Below the pieces are notes generated by a model. It saw only the letters and a list, made by a program, of their open reading frames with translations, searched no databases and was not told where the DNA came from. From contig VBOZ01000008.1 of the NCBI GenBank assembly GCA_005893305.1, forward strand, positions 175,232-239,231: a stretch of 64,000 nucleotides of DNA, read 5' to 3'. Each line of letters starts with the position of its first letter. Positions within the stretch are counted from its first letter, which is position 1. A program made the position numbers and the translations under genes. The DNA comes from Candidatus Eisenbacteria bacterium (GTDB taxonomy: Bacteria; Eisenbacteria; RBG-16-71-46; SZUA-252). Shown here piece by piece: positions 54,128-64,000 of this stretch.

Positions 54128-55099
54128 CTAGAAGTGGTAGCCGGCCGAGAACCGGTTCACGCGATCCAGGAACTCCGACTGCGGAATGTTCGCGAAATCG
54201 AAGTGGAAGTTGCGATATCCCAATCCGAATCCGTACGTGATGTCGGTGATCGTGCCGATCGGGTCGCTGATGTAGCCGAAGCGGAGCGCGAGCAGGCGGT
54301 TGAATTCGTACTCGACGCCCGCGTCCCACACGTCGACGGCGAGCGTGCGTCCCGGCAGCAGATAGCGCGTCGCGTCCGCGGCGATCAGGAGGTGATGCAC
54401 CTCGGTCTCGATCGGCCGGTAGGCCGCGCCGATCCGGACGTTCCGGCCGAGCGGGTCCGACTGATCCACGTCGATATATGAGATATTGGGTCCGATGTTG
54501 GAGACGGTAGCGCCGAGCGAAGCCTTCAACGCCGGCAGCTTGTAGAGCCAGCCGAAGTCGGCGGCGAATGAGGTGCCGCGGCCGGGGCGTCCGTCCAGCG
54601 TGACGCCGGGAGGCGCCAGGTCAACGCGGACGAGCTTCAGCGCCACGCCGAACCCCATGTTGGGCACGAGGTCGGTGCCGTACGCGATCGCGGGCGCGAG
54701 CTCGTAGCTCTTGAACTCGCCCGTCGGGTTGCCGTCCACGTCGGTGCCCTCGCTCTTGCCGTAGCTCAGGTATCCGAAGCTGGCGCCGATCCCGCCCAGA
54801 CCCTCCACGCGCTGCACATAGGAGAGATAGGAGAAGTTCACGTCGTCGGCCAGGTCCGGCACGAGTGGCGTGTAGGTCATCCCGACCTGGTGGTCCCGGA
54901 CGAAGGCGAGGCCCGCGACGTTCCACCACATGGCGTTCGCATCGTCAGCCACCGCCACCCAAGCCCGTCCCATGCCGTCAGCGCGAGCGCCGGGCGCGAT
55001 CAACATGGACTGTCCGCCGGCCTCCGACTGCGCCAATGCGGTTTCGGTAGCCCCCAGGAGAAGGACGAGAGCTAGAGATGCGGTAGCGATGCGACCCAT
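54128..55099 (-). CDS. porV: PorV/PorQ-type outer-membrane barrel
   Basis: A 323-residue protein: signal peptide about 1-23 (ending ALAQ), then a FadL-like 14-strand barrel with the PorV/PorQ signature SMLIAPGARADGMGRAWVAVADDANAMWWNVAGLA at the start and a final aromatic AGYHF. In Bacteroidota PorV carries type IX cargo from the translocon to the sortase PorU. AGGAGG is seven bases before the ATG. It lies between porU and a cargo-like protease. PorV and PorQ are hard to tell apart by eye; adjacency to porU favours PorV. Confidence 0.82.
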   Translation of the reverse strand: MGRIATASLALVLLLGATETALAQSEAGGQSMLIAPGARADGMGRAWVAVADDANAMWWNVAGLAFVRDHQVGMTYTPLVPDLADDVNFSYLSYVQRVEGLGGIGASFGYLSYGKSEGTDVDGNPTGEFKSYELAPAIAYGTDLVPNMGFGVALKLVRVDLAPPGVTLDGRPGRGTSFAADFGWLYKLPALKASLGATVSNIGPNISYIDVDQSDPLGRNVRIGAAYRPIETEVHHLLIAADATRYLLPGRTLAVDVWDAGVEYEFNRLLALRFGYISDPIGTITDITYGFGLGYRNFHFDFANIPQSEFLDRVNRFSAGYHF

Positions 55100-55119
55100 A
55101 CTTAAACCTCCTTCGGACG

Positions 55120-55145
55120 AAAAAAGAGGGACGCCTGCGCGCCCC
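55120..55145 (-). terminator. Intrinsic terminator or attenuator in the porU-porV gap
   Basis: On the minus strand GGGGCGC, a 4-base loop and GCGTCCC form a 7-base-pair stem (one G-U pair), followed by TCTTTTTT (55120-55127). It lies 59 bases after the porU stop and 20 bases before the porV ATG. Confidence 0.8.
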
Positions 55146-55157
55146 GAACGGATACTG

Positions 55158-55186
55158 ATAATATCGAAGAATCGAGCCAGGGTCAA
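55158..55186 (-). promoter_or_regulatory. Strong sigma-70-like promoter upstream of porV
   Basis: Minus strand TTGACC (55181-55186), a 17-base spacer, TATTAT (55158-55163). Both boxes match 5 of 6 consensus bases, the best such match I found in the window. Predicted start near 55151 puts the terminator hairpin at the very 5' end of the transcript. Confidence 0.72.
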
Positions 55187-55203
55187 GGTGCGGAGTCCTG
55201 CGT

Positions 55204-58200
55204 TCACTGGGTCAGAAGGGCCCGTCCGATTGAGGATGCCTTGGCGCCGGACGGCGTCTCGGCGGTGACTTTGAAGAGGTACACCCCGATGGCCACTTTT
55301 TCTCCCACTGAATCGCGCCCGTTCCAAGGAATGTAGTTCTCCCCGGCTTTCCCGTCGACCTGGGTCTCCCAGACCCGTCGGCCCGCCACCGTCAGGATCT
55401 GGATCTTGAGGCGCGCGGCCTGATTGACGCGGGCGTGGAGAAAGGTCTCCCGGGGGAACGGATTGGGGTAGTTGAACACCTGATCCAGGACCAGGGCGCC
55501 CCCCGCCGCGGCGCCATTCGCGACCTCGAGAACAAAGGTCTGGACCCCGATATTCCGAAAGGTGTCGGAGGCGTGGACCTCGACCCGGTGCGGGCCGTCC
55601 GCCAGGGCCGGCACCACCAGCTCCACGCTCCCCTTGGTGAAGCTCCCGGGGTCGTACGAGAACTGAGGCGTGAGCTCGATGGGCGCTCCGCGGTCGTCCA
55701 CGATCACGAAGATCGTGTGGGAATTGTCGAGGCGGGTGAGGTCGACCCCGCTCGAGTCCTCGATGACGAACGTGACCCGCGCTCCCGGCTTGAGCGTGGA
55801 GTCGCTCTGGGACGGAGAGCGAAGCCGTATCGTCGGGGGCGTCGCGTCGATGCGGCTCGAGGCGGTTGCCGAGATCCGAACCGAATCCACGGCCCATCCG
55901 ACCCCGACGCCGCCGGCGGAGGAGAGGAGCGCGCGGATACGGGCGCCGGGACCGATGACCCTTCCGTCGACGGGCACGACGAACCGGGCTTCGAAGACCC
56001 CGCGGTCCAGGGCGACCTGGCCCCGGTAGAGCGTGGGGCCGGGAATGCGATACGTGGTGCGCGAACCGTTGAACGGCGCGATCTGCGTGCGCACGAACGG
56101 CGGCCCCTGGACCCAGATCTCCGCCACCCCCGTGGAGAGCGTGTCCGCGCTCGAGTCGGGCATCAGCGCGTGCCCGCGGATCACGACCGGATCGCCGCGC
56201 AAAAGCGAGTCGAGCGGGCCCTTCTCCCAAACGCCCCGCCCTCGCGGCAGCGGCGGGTGGAGGGCCGGATCGCCCAGAAAGGCGTACTTCCGTATCGTGA
56301 AGTTCGTGGAGGAGGCGTTCCCGTTCTTGGCCCGCGCGAAGGCGAGGCCCGCGGCGCGAACGCTGTCGATTCTCGCGCCGAGCGGGAAGAGCTGGTCCAT
56401 GAAGGCATCGCCCAGGGCGGTGCTCAAATCGCCGAGCACCAGGCCGCTCGCCGCGAGCGACGCGGCGGCGCCGCCGTTCTGGGCCGTGAGCAGCAGCTCG
56501 GCCAGACTCTCACCGTCCGGCGCGTCGTACTTTCCGACCGTGCAGCTGAAGAAGCCGAAGAGCCCGGGGCGCGCCGCGTTGGTGAGCCGTGTGATGTCGC
56601 TGGAGCGGAATACCTGCTCGTCGGCAAGGACGTCCTCGTTGCCGTGGCCGACGTACTCGACCCACCACGCCCCTCGGTTCATTTGCGCGATCAGCTCATC
56701 CCGCGCGGCGGGTTTGGACTGATGCAGCGTATCGGCGAACGCGAAGTCGTTCAGGTAGACCTTCGCCCTCTCGACCGGAAACGGAATGTGGAACCGGTCG
56801 TTCCGCTCGAGCTGATCGACATGCTGGTTCGTGAGGTTGTCGGGCTTGTTGCGCTGCGTCGCGTCGTCGGCGCAGAGGATCGCCCGGGCGCGCCAGGCAT
56901 CGAAGTCGGTCGCCCCCTCGTAGGCTCGAACTTTCCCCGTCGCGAGCGCCAACGCCTCCGCGGCGGTCCCGGCGGGAAGTCTTCCCACGGCGAGATCGAC
57001 GAGGAGATCGGACGGTCCGTCGAGAAGGGCGTAAAAATCGTCGGACGGGAACTGGACGCCGAGGTTCACGTCGAAGTAGTCGGAGTAGGTCGGAACCAGA
57101 TCGGGGGTGCCGATTCCCTGATAGCTCTTGGGATCGAACGTGGCGTCACCCAGGAGGCAGACGAAGGCGGGCCCGGGCAGCACCCAATGCCGAGAGGCGT
57201 AGGCAAGCAGGTTTCGGATCGCGATCGGGCTCGGGCGCCCGGAGCCGAACTGGGCGAAGATGCGATCGGTCGTCGCGATTCGAATCCGCGGGGAGACGAT
57301 CCCCGGGACACGCTGCGTCCGATAGGTCGCCAGCGACTCGGCCGCGGCCAGAAAGGACGGCGGCGAGACGATCAGGTAGTCGGCGCCGTTCCCGGGGTCG
57401 AGCAGGTCCGCGATCGCGCGGAGGCTCGGTGCCGGATTATAGAGCGAGACGACCGGCGGCCTCGGCGCGCGCGCGAGCGAGACGAGCGAGTAGCGGATCC
57501 GGCCGCTCGGCGCGATCGAGTCCTCGGCGGTCAGGGTGAAGCTCGGCGCCGACCCGGCCCACGCGCCTCCGGCGAGCCGGACCGGGCTCTCGGGGTCGGT
57601 GCGGTCGAGGAGCCAGACCGTGCCCGAGTCCGCGACCGCCGAGACCGCGTACTGGACCCGGCCCGTCGTGGAGTCCGGCGCCGCGAACTGGAGCGTATCG
57701 TTCAGCGCTGTGAGCGCGCGGGGGTAGATGAACTCGAACCACGCGAGGTTCGACTGATCGAAGCGATTCGGATCATTCGAATCGACCAGGACCGGCACGT
57801 CGACATCCAGGGTATCCCGAGCCAGCACCGTCACGCCGGTCGCGGTCATATCTTGGGGATTGGATAGATTCCACCCCGCGGAGTCCACGAGGCCCCGGTG
57901 CCAGTAGATCCGCGCGACATGGTCCGGCACGGACGACCCGATGGATTCCCCGAAGCCCCACATCCGGACAAGCAGGTCGCCCGCCCCGCCCGCGACCGCG
58001 CCCGGAAGCTGGAACACGAAGCGCACCCGCGATCCCTGCTGGAATCGCCGATCGAACCAGCGCTCCCACCGAACCGGAGGTTGATAGAGGTCGAAATCGG
58101 GCAGGCGGTTCTGCTCGTAGTGAACGCGATGCGTCACGCTCGTATAGAGCGGGGCGCCCAAGGTCACGGGCGCGGCGCTTCGCGCGCCGATGCGGCGCGG

Positions 58201-59370
58201 CGGCGTCGCCACCGGGCCGGGACCCCACGTGAGCCAGAGGGTCTCCTGATCGCTGTGTTGTGTTTCCTGGTACTCCGCCCCCCCGCCGAGCGCCAGGTCG
58301 TACCCGAATCCGGTCGCGCCGGTCCCGTAGAAGTAGATGCGATCGGCCGTGTCGAACACGCCGTCGACGGCGCCCGTCACCTCGATGGCGCATTCCCGCA
58401 GCGAATCGGGTCCCGAATCGACATCGGCGGTTTCGACGATGTCCCCGGGCGTGGCCCGGAAGATCCGAAACGTGGCGGGGTCTATCCCCGACGCGGCCAC
58501 GCCGGCCGCGGCGAGGTCGGCCGGGCTGACCTGGTAAAGCCCGCCGCGGAAAATGCCCAGCCGGACCCACGGGCGCGAGAGATCGACGCGCAGCGGCACC
58601 ACGGCCGCCGTGGCGAACGCCGACCGGCGCGCGGCCGGCGCCGCGGCGCCCCGCCCAGGCGCGGGACGGAGCGGGAAGGTCGGGCCCAGGCCGCTGGTCG
58701 GAGCGAGCGCGCTGCCGCTCCCGATCCGACCCGGGGACGCGGCGGCGATCGGCTCGACCGGCCGGTCCCACCGCACTTCGAGGGTGATCTCGTCCAGCGC
58801 CCTCGCTTCCCCGCTCGCCGGATCCCACGTCACCGGGCGAATGGTCACCGCGAGGAGCCGCTCGCCCGCGGCCGCCATGTCCCGAGGCGCTCCTGCCGGC
58901 CGGGGGCGCGCGGCCGGCGCGCCACCCGCGTACGCCAGGTCCGAGAGCGCGGCGGCGATCCTCGCCGGGCGGATCGACGAGCGGATATCCGGATCGGTGA
59001 GGACGTGCGGAAACGGGACGGGCTTGAGGACTCCGAGCGAGCGCGACGTGCCTTCCGTGGCCGAGACGGTTGCCGCGACGCCCCAGGGAACGCGCAGGAA
59101 CACCGTCCGGGCGGGCAGGGGCGGACCACCGGGCGCGGCTTCGTAGTCGGCTCCCAGCAGATCGATCTCCGCCAGCTCGAATCCCAGCATCTGGCCGCGG
59201 GTGACCGAGGGCTCCCCGAGCGGAACGCGGACGCGGTATCCGGTCGGCGTGATGGCTTCGACGATGGCCCGGGGAGGGTCGACGGCGGCGAGCGCCGGGG
59301 AAATGGACGCCGCCGCGAGCCACGCTCCGAAGAGCGCCCCGAGGGCGGCGAGGCTCGAGCGGCGGATCAA
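55204..59370 (-). CDS. porU: PorU-type type IX secretion sortase (C25 gingipain-family peptidase)
   Basis: A 1388-residue protein: signal peptide about 1-29, a long beta-rich N-terminal region, then the C25 caspase-like domain with catalytic His909 in YVGHGNED and Cys943 in [22 protein letters not shown]. An Ig-like region follows. The last ~90 residues begin [11 protein letters not shown] and include [22 protein letters not shown], a FlgD-type Ig domain. PorU removes cargo sorting domains and attaches cargo to lipid at the surface. It is longer than the usual ~1160 residues. The start is TTG 59370, overlapping the upstream stop (TTGA). Next gene is porV. Confidence 0.85.
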   Translation of the reverse strand: MIRRSSLAALGALFGAWLAAASISPALAAVDPPRAIVEAITPTGYRVRVPLGEPSVTRGQMLGFELAEIDLLGADYEAAPGGPPLPARTVFLRVPWGVAATVSATEGTSRSLGVLKPVPFPHVLTDPDIRSSIRPARIAAALSDLAYAGGAPAARPRPAGAPRDMAAAGERLLAVTIRPVTWDPASGEARALDEITLEVRWDRPVEPIAAASPGRIGSGSALAPTSGLGPTFPLRPAPGRGAAAPAARRSAFATAAVVPLRVDLSRPWVRLGIFRGGLYQVSPADLAAAGVAASGIDPATFRIFRATPGDIVETADVDSGPDSLRECAIEVTGAVDGVFDTADRIYFYGTGATGFGYDLALGGGAEYQETQHSDQETLWLTWGPGPVATPPRRIGARSAAPVTLGAPLYTSVTHRVHYEQNRLPDFDLYQPPVRWERWFDRRFQQGSRVRFVFQLPGAVAGGAGDLLVRMWGFGESIGSSVPDHVARIYWHRGLVDSAGWNLSNPQDMTATGVTVLARDTLDVDVPVLVDSNDPNRFDQSNLAWFEFIYPRALTALNDTLQFAAPDSTTGRVQYAVSAVADSGTVWLLDRTDPESPVRLAGGAWAGSAPSFTLTAEDSIAPSGRIRYSLVSLARAPRPPVVSLYNPAPSLRAIADLLDPGNGADYLIVSPPSFLAAAESLATYRTQRVPGIVSPRIRIATTDRIFAQFGSGRPSPIAIRNLLAYASRHWVLPGPAFVCLLGDATFDPKSYQGIGTPDLVPTYSDYFDVNLGVQFPSDDFYALLDGPSDLLVDLAVGRLPAGTAAEALALATGKVRAYEGATDFDAWRARAILCADDATQRNKPDNLTNQHVDQLERNDRFHIPFPVERAKVYLNDFAFADTLHQSKPAARDELIAQMNRGAWWVEYVGHGNEDVLADEQVFRSSDITRLTNAARPGLFGFFSCTVGKYDAPDGESLAELLLTAQNGGAAASLAASGLVLGDLSTALGDAFMDQLFPLGARIDSVRAAGLAFARAKNGNASSTNFTIRKYAFLGDPALHPPLPRGRGVWEKGPLDSLLRGDPVVIRGHALMPDSSADTLSTGVAEIWVQGPPFVRTQIAPFNGSRTTYRIPGPTLYRGQVALDRGVFEARFVVPVDGRVIGPGARIRALLSSAGGVGVGWAVDSVRISATASSRIDATPPTIRLRSPSQSDSTLKPGARVTFVIEDSSGVDLTRLDNSHTIFVIVDDRGAPIELTPQFSYDPGSFTKGSVELVVPALADGPHRVEVHASDTFRNIGVQTFVLEVANGAAAGGALVLDQVFNYPNPFPRETFLHARVNQAARLKIQILTVAGRRVWETQVDGKAGENYIPWNGRDSVGEKVAIGVYLFKVTAETPSGAKASSIGRALLTQ

Positions 59371-59543
59371 CGCGGGTCGATCCGCTCGGCTTCCTCCACG
59401 AGCATCACCGGAATGTCGTCGACGATCGGGTAGCGGAGCCCGCACCGGACGCAGACGAGCTTCTCCGCGGCTCGGTCGTACTGAAGATCCTGCTTGCACT
59501 GAGGGCAGACCAGAATCGAGAGCAGCTCCTCGCTGAGCGGCAT
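59367..59543 (-). CDS. Trm112-like small zinc protein
   Basis: A 58-residue protein, [20 protein letters not shown] with a second pair CVRC, then [11 protein letters not shown]. This is the Trm112/YcaR family, which binds zinc and in some lineages activates methyltransferases; function here unknown. AGGAGG lies right before the ATG. It follows accA by seven bases and is coupled to porU through the TTGA overlap. Confidence 0.88.
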   Translation of the reverse strand: MPLSEELLSILVCPQCKQDLQYDRAAEKLVCVRCGLRYPIVDDIPVMLVEEAERIDPR

Positions 59544-59550
59544 ATGCCTC

Positions 59551-60540
59551 CTAGGACGGCGTGCCTGCGGCGGCAGTGGCGGTTTCCTCCAGATACACAC
59601 CCATCTTCAAATACTTCTCCAGCCTCCGGTCGAGAAGCTCCTGCGCGGGAAGCCCGATCAGTCCCCGCACGTGGCGAAGCACCGCGTCCTTCACCCGGCG
59701 GGCGGCCTCCTCGGGGTCGCGGTGGGCGCCTCCGACCGGCTCCGGGATCACCTCGTCGATCACCTTGAGCTCGAGCAGATCGGGAGCGGTGAGCTTCAGC
59801 GCCTCGGCCGCCTGCTCGGCCTTGCTGGCGTCCTTCCAGAGGATGGCGGCGCACCCCTCCGGGGTGATCACCGAGTAGATCGAGTTCTCCATCATCATCA
59901 CGACGTCCCCGACCGCGATCGCGAGCGCTCCGCCCGAGCCGCCCTCGCCGATGACGACCGTCACGATCGGAACCGCCAGGTGGGCCATCTCGAGGATGTT
60001 TCGCGCCAGCGCTTCCGATTGTCCGCGCTCCTCGGCGCCCAAGCCCGGGTAGGCTCCGGGCGTGTCCACCAGGGTGACAATGGGACACCCGTAGTTCGCG
60101 GCCAGGCGCATGAGGCGGAGCGCCTTCCGGTATCCCTCGGGATGGGCCATTCCGAAGTTGCGGTAGATGTTCTCCTTCGTATCGCGGCCCTTCTGGTGGC
60201 CGATGATCACAAGCGGCAGATCGTCCACGACCGCGAGCCCGCCGACGATGGCCGGGTCGTCGGCGAAGCGGCGATCGCCGTGGAGCTCCATGAAATTGGG
60301 CGCGATGTACTTCAGATAGTCGAGCGTATACGGCCGGCGGGGATGGCGCGCGAGCTTCACGCGCTGCCACCGGGTGAGCTTCGCGTAGACCTCGCGCCGC
60401 AACCGCTCCACCTTCCGCTCGAGGCGCTCCAGCTCCTCGGCGGCTTCCGGATGCTCCTCGGGCGCGAGTCCCTTTAAGTCCTCGATCCTACGCTCGATGT
60501 CGAGGATCGGCTTTTCGAAGTCGAGCCAGGTTCCGTTCAC
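59551..60540 (-). CDS. accA: Acetyl-CoA carboxylase carboxyltransferase subunit alpha
   Basis: A 329-residue AccA. It has an N-terminal coiled region, then the crotonase-like core with [58 protein letters not shown] and [15 protein letters not shown]. With AccD it transfers carboxyl from biotin to acetyl-CoA in fatty acid synthesis. The GTG start follows CGGAG. It lies 13 bases after dnaE, a common bacterial pair. Confidence 0.97.
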   Translation of the reverse strand: MNGTWLDFEKPILDIERRIEDLKGLAPEEHPEAAEELERLERKVERLRREVYAKLTRWQRVKLARHPRRPYTLDYLKYIAPNFMELHGDRRFADDPAIVGGLAVVDDLPLVIIGHQKGRDTKENIYRNFGMAHPEGYRKALRLMRLAANYGCPIVTLVDTPGAYPGLGAEERGQSEALARNILEMAHLAVPIVTVVIGEGGSGGALAIAVGDVVMMMENSIYSVITPEGCAAILWKDASKAEQAAEALKLTAPDLLELKVIDEVIPEPVGGAHRDPEEAARRVKDAVLRHVRGLIGLPAQELLDRRLEKYLKMGVYLEETATAAAGTPS

Positions 60541-60553
60541 GGGCGCTCCGGAG

Positions 60554-63500
60554 TTAGAAGGGGACCGCCGCGGCGTGGCCGTTCGCGACGCGCACGGCGG
60601 AGTTGCCCAGCCGCTCGCGAAGGGCTTGCAGGAGCTCGTCGCTCGGGCGCACGAGCAGGCGCTTGGCGCGGATCTGCGTCGTGCCGGGGCCGCTTCCTTC
60701 CCGCACGGTGAAGTATACGGGGCTTTCGCCCGGGTGGCGAAGCAGGACGTCCCGGATCTCCTCGAGCGACACGGCCGCCCCGGCCCCGACGAGGTCGATG
60801 TGGACCGAGCGACCTCCCGACTCCCCGCCCCCGACGAGAGTCTTTACCGAGCTCAAGACCATCTTCGGCTCCGTGTCCTCGCGGAGATTCACGCGGCCGC
60901 GTACCTCGAGCACCGTCCCCGGCTGGAGCTGGGCGCGGGACCGCTCATAGAGCTCGGCGAACACCGTCGCTTCCACGGTTCCCTTCATGTCCTCGAGGGT
61001 GACGAAGGCCATGGAGCGTTTGTTCCGGTCGGTGTGCGTCTTGATCCCGGCGACGAGGCAGATCAGCGTCACGTCCGCGTTGTCCCGAAGCTCGCGAAGC
61101 CGTCCCGTGTCGGCCGTCGCCCTCGCCGCGATCACGTCGCCGTGTGCGGCCAACGGATGGTCCGAAAAGTAGAAGCCGAGGACCTCGCGCTCACGTTTGA
61201 GCCGCTCCTCGAGCGGCCACGGAGCCACCCAGGGGAGCGCCGCGTCCTGGGCGACGATCGCCTGATCCCCGCCGAACAGGGACTCCTGGTGCCGGCTCAC
61301 CCCGCGGGCGCGCTCCTGCGCCTGAGCGAGGAGATCCCCGACCGCTCCGAGGAGCTGCGCCCGGTCGCCCTCGAGCGCGTCGCACGCGCCCGCTTGGATG
61401 AGCGACTCGAGCACGCGTCGATTCACGTTCCCGGTCTCGACGCGGCGGATGAGGTCGCCCAGGGTTCGGAACGGCCCGCCGGCCGTGCGCGCGCGCACCA
61501 GCGCTTCGACCGAGCCCAGGCCGACGTTCTTGATCGCGGAGAGCCCGAAGCGGATCGCCTCCCCCTCGAGCGTGAATCCGGCCGTGCTCGCGTTCACGTC
61601 GGGCGGAAGGACCGCGATGCCCAGACGGCGCGCCTCCTCGACCAGGGTGACGATCCGATCGGTGTCCCCGACCTCGCTCGTGAGCGAGGCGGCGAGGAAC
61701 GCCGCCGGATGGTGTGCTTTGAGGTACGCCGAATGATAGGAGAGCATCGCGTACGCCGCGCTGTGCGAGCGCACGAATCCGTATCCCGCGAACTTCTCCA
61801 TCAGGTCGAAGATTTCCTCGGCCTTCTTCTTCGCCACGTTGTTCCGCGCGCAGCCCTCCACGAAGGCCGACTTCTGGCTGGCCATCTCCTCGGGCTTCTT
61901 CTTCCCCATCGCCCGGCGGAGGAGGTCGGCCTGCGCCAGCGTGAACCCGGCCAGGCGGTTCGCGATCTGCATCACCTGGTCCTGGTAGACGATCACGCCG
62001 TACGTCTTCCTCAAGATCGGCTCCAGCGAGGGATGCATGTGCGTCACCCGCTGCTTCCCGTGCTTGCGCTTCGCGAAGTCGTCGATCATGCCGCTCTGGA
62101 TGGGCCCCGGACGGAAGAGCGCGTTGATCGCGATGATGTCCTCGAACGTATCCGGCAGGACCTTCCGGAGGAGATCCCGCATCCCCCCCGACTCCAATTG
62201 GAAGATCCCGACCGTCTGCGCCCTCTGCAAGAGCGCGTAGGTCTCGGCGTCGTCGAGCGGGAGCGACGGCAGGTCGATCGACTTCCCGGCCGATTCCAAG
62301 ATGAGGCGGGTCGCGTCGTCGAGAACGGTGAGGGTGCGAAGCCCGAGGAAGTCCATCTTGAGGAGGCCGACCCGCTCGAGCGATTTCATGTCGAACTGGG
62401 TCGTGATGTCGCCCTTGGGCGAGCGGTACATCGGGACGTAGTCGGTGAGCTGGCCCGGCGCGATCAGGACGCCGGCCGCGTGGGTCGAGGCGTGCCGCGC
62501 GAGTCCTTCCAGGGCGAGCGAGCAGCGGATGAGCCGCGCGTAGCGCTCGTCCTTCTGCGCGAGCGTGCGAAGCTCCGGGACGATCTCGAGGGCCTTGGGC
62601 AGCGTCATCCCCAGATCCCCGGGGATCATCTTCGCCACCTGGTCGCATTCCGCGTAGGTCATGGCCAGCGCCCTGCCGACGTCGCGCACGACGGCGCGGG
62701 CCGCCATGGTTCCGAACGTGATGATCTGGCTCACGCTCTCGCGCCCGTACTTGTCGATCACGTAGTCGATCACCTTCTGGCGGCTCTCGTACGCGAAGTC
62801 GATGTCGATGTCGGGCATGCTCACCCGCTCCGGATTCAGGAAGCGCTCGAAGAGGAGCTCGAAGCGGAGAGGGTCGATGTCGGTGATCCCGAGGCAGTAG
62901 GAGACCAGGCTCCCCGCGGCCGAGCCTCGTCCCGGGCCGACCCCGACCCCGTTCCGCCGCGCGTAGTCGGTGAAATCGCGGACGATCAGGAAGTAGCGCG
63001 CGTACCCGACGGTGCAGATCGTGTCGAGCTCGTAGGCGAGGCGCTGCTCCATCTCCGGGGTGGTCTCCGCGTATCGCCGCGCGAGCCCGTCCCGCGCGAG
63101 CCGGCGCAGGTACCCTTCCTCGCTCTCGAACTCCGGCGGAATCGGGAACGACGGCAGCTGCACCCGCTCGGTGTCGAGGGTCAGCTCGCACCGCTCGGCC
63201 GCGACGAGCGTGTTCCGGAGCGCCTCGGGCGTCTCGTGGAAGAGCGCCGCCATCTCCTCCGGCGACTTCACGTAGAGCTCGTCCGTGGCGAAGCGGAACC
63301 GGTCGGCGTCGAGCATCGTCTTCCCGGTCTGGATGCAGAGGAGCACCTCGTGGGCCTCCGAATCCTCGCGGGCGAGGTAATGGCAGTCGTTGGTCGCCAC
63401 CAGCGGAATCCCCATCTCCTTTCCGAGCGCGATGATTCCGCGCGCGGCGATCTTCTCGTCGGGGAGGCCGTGGTCCTGGATCTCGAGGAAATAGTGCTCG

Positions 63501-64000
63501 GCGCCGAAGAGGTCCCGGTACCACGCCGCCGCGCGGCGCGCCCCCTCCGTATCGCCGGCGACCACCAGCTGCGGCACCTCGCCCCGCAGGCAGGCGCTCA
63601 AGCAGAGGAGCCCGCCCGCGTGGCGTGCCAAAAGCTCTTTGTCGATCCGAGGCTTGTAGTGGAATCCCTCGAGATATCCGGCCGAGGAGAGCTTCGACAG
63701 GTTCTTGTATCCTTCCCGATTCCGCACCAGCAGGACCAGGTGATCGTACGCGCCCTTCCCATCCGCCGTGCGGGACCGGTCCTGGCGGGAGCCGTGCGCG
63801 ACGTAGACCTCGCAGCCCAGGATCGGCTTGATCCCCGCGGCGAGCGCCTGGTCGTAGAACTCCACCGCGCCGAACAGATTTCCGTGGTCGGTGAGCGCGA
63901 GCGCCGGCATCTCGTACCCCGCCGCGCGGTCGACCAAGCGGTCGACCCGGCAGGCGCCGTCGAGCAGCGAGTACTCGCTGTGGTTGTGGAGGTGGACGAA
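60554..64000 (-). CDS. dnaE: DNA polymerase III alpha subunit (N-terminus beyond the window)
   Basis: 1148 residues are visible. The frame is open to base 64000, where it reads FVHLHNHSEYSLLDG, the start of the PHP domain, so only a few residues are missing. The PHP domain continues with LALTDHGNLFGAVEFY; the polymerase core has GPGRGSAAGSLVSYCLGITDIDP and PDIDIDFAYESR (catalytic aspartates), GRPGPIQSGMIDDF-like FRPGPIQSG, and SHSAAYAMLSYHSAYLKAH. The C-terminus has helix-hairpin-helix and OB domains. It is the chromosomal replicase. Confidence 0.97.
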   Translation of the reverse strand, partial: FVHLHNHSEYSLLDGACRVDRLVDRAAGYEMPALALTDHGNLFGAVEFYDQALAAGIKPILGCEVYVAHGSRQDRSRTADGKGAYDHLVLLVRNREGYKNLSKLSSAGYLEGFHYKPRIDKELLARHAGGLLCLSACLRGEVPQLVVAGDTEGARRAAAWYRDLFGAEHYFLEIQDHGLPDEKIAARGIIALGKEMGIPLVATNDCHYLAREDSEAHEVLLCIQTGKTMLDADRFRFATDELYVKSPEEMAALFHETPEALRNTLVAAERCELTLDTERVQLPSFPIPPEFESEEGYLRRLARDGLARRYAETTPEMEQRLAYELDTICTVGYARYFLIVRDFTDYARRNGVGVGPGRGSAAGSLVSYCLGITDIDPLRFELLFERFLNPERVSMPDIDIDFAYESRQKVIDYVIDKYGRESVSQIITFGTMAARAVVRDVGRALAMTYAECDQVAKMIPGDLGMTLPKALEIVPELRTLAQKDERYARLIRCSLALEGLARHASTHAAGVLIAPGQLTDYVPMYRSPKGDITTQFDMKSLERVGLLKMDFLGLRTLTVLDDATRLILESAGKSIDLPSLPLDDAETYALLQRAQTVGIFQLESGGMRDLLRKVLPDTFEDIIAINALFRPGPIQSGMIDDFAKRKHGKQRVTHMHPSLEPILRKTYGVIVYQDQVMQIANRLAGFTLAQADLLRRAMGKKKPEEMASQKSAFVEGCARNNVAKKKAEEIFDLMEKFAGYGFVRSHSAAYAMLSYHSAYLKAHHPAAFLAASLTSEVGDTDRIVTLVEEARRLGIAVLPPDVNASTAGFTLEGEAIRFGLSAIKNVGLGSVEALVRARTAGGPFRTLGDLIRRVETGNVNRRVLESLIQAGACDALEGDRAQLLGAVGDLLAQAQERARGVSRHQESLFGGDQAIVAQDAALPWVAPWPLEERLKREREVLGFYFSDHPLAAHGDVIAARATADTGRLRELRDNADVTLICLVAGIKTHTDRNKRSMAFVTLEDMKGTVEATVFAELYERSRAQLQPGTVLEVRGRVNLREDTEPKMVLSSVKTLVGGGESGGRSVHIDLVGAGAAVSLEEIRDVLLRHPGESPVYFTVREGSGPGTTQIRAKRLLVRPSDELLQALRERLGNSAVRVANGHAAAVPF

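Noticed and set aside
55435..57867. Long open frame on the plus strand (810 codons)
   Set aside because: Antisense to porU, with arginine-rich low-complexity translation and no ribosome-binding site.

Overview
The window is a continuous stretch of a GC-rich, very gene-dense bacterial chromosome. Nearly every gene is on the minus strand, and neighbours often overlap by 1 to 4 bases (ATGA, GTGA, TGATG). Gene content points to a diderm outside Proteobacteria, probably in or near the FCB group, with Candidatus Eisenbacteria as my best guess. The reasons are a Myxococcus-like type IV pilus (T4P) locus together with PorU/PorV-type type IX secretion proteins, proteins ending in 'YPNP' C-terminal domains, two DUF5683-like proteins, and several GC-rich outer-membrane barrels. 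This is inference from gene content; there is no rRNA here to settle it. I saw no tRNA, rRNA, CRISPR array, insertion sequence or prophage.

Reading in the direction of transcription (high to low coordinates): (1) 64000-59551 carries dnaE (partial) and accA. (2) 59543-42832 is a cell-envelope and secretion block: Trm112-like zinc protein, PorU-type C25 sortase, PorV-type barrel, a large M6 metalloprotease with a type IX-like sorting domain, two DUF5683-like proteins, a beta-propeller, a large barrel and an Omp85-type protein. (3) 42835-32489 carries ligA, a DinG-like helicase, and histidine utilisation (hutH, hutU, a broken hutI, and fused FTCD). (4) 32460-26566 carries a TPR protein, a PHP phosphoesterase, an ECF S-component-like protein, a TonB-receptor-like barrel and a ComEA-like protein. 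(5) 26346-4844 is a complete T4P locus: pilB, pilT, pilC, pilS, pilR, two tandem pilins, an ABC transporter plus TPR protein, pilD, three minor pilin-like genes, then pilM-N-O-P-Q. The order matches Myxococcus xanthus. One plus-strand GT-C membrane glycosyltransferase interrupts it. (6) 4736-1 carries housekeeping genes: aroK, rsmD, coaD, an aminotransferase, a FmdB-like protein, an isocitrate-dehydrogenase family gene and obg (partial).

The most interesting signal is regulatory. The locus encodes a PilS/PilR two-component pair, and PilR is an NtrC-type sigma-54 activator. Sigma-54 type -24/-12 elements sit in front of pilB and the pilin pair (exact core match) and in front of pilM and the ABC/pilD/minor-pilin operon (one mismatch). 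The whole pilus machine therefore looks like one RpoN/PilR regulon. A second signal is that all three minor pilin-like proteins carry an EF-hand-like acidic loop, which suggests calcium-responsive pilus priming. Other points of note are the PorU-PorV-cargo cluster, a terminator-like hairpin right behind a strong sigma-70-like promoter before porV, a hutI gene that appears to have lost about 30 bases, and an AT-rich palindrome between the two parts of the hut region.
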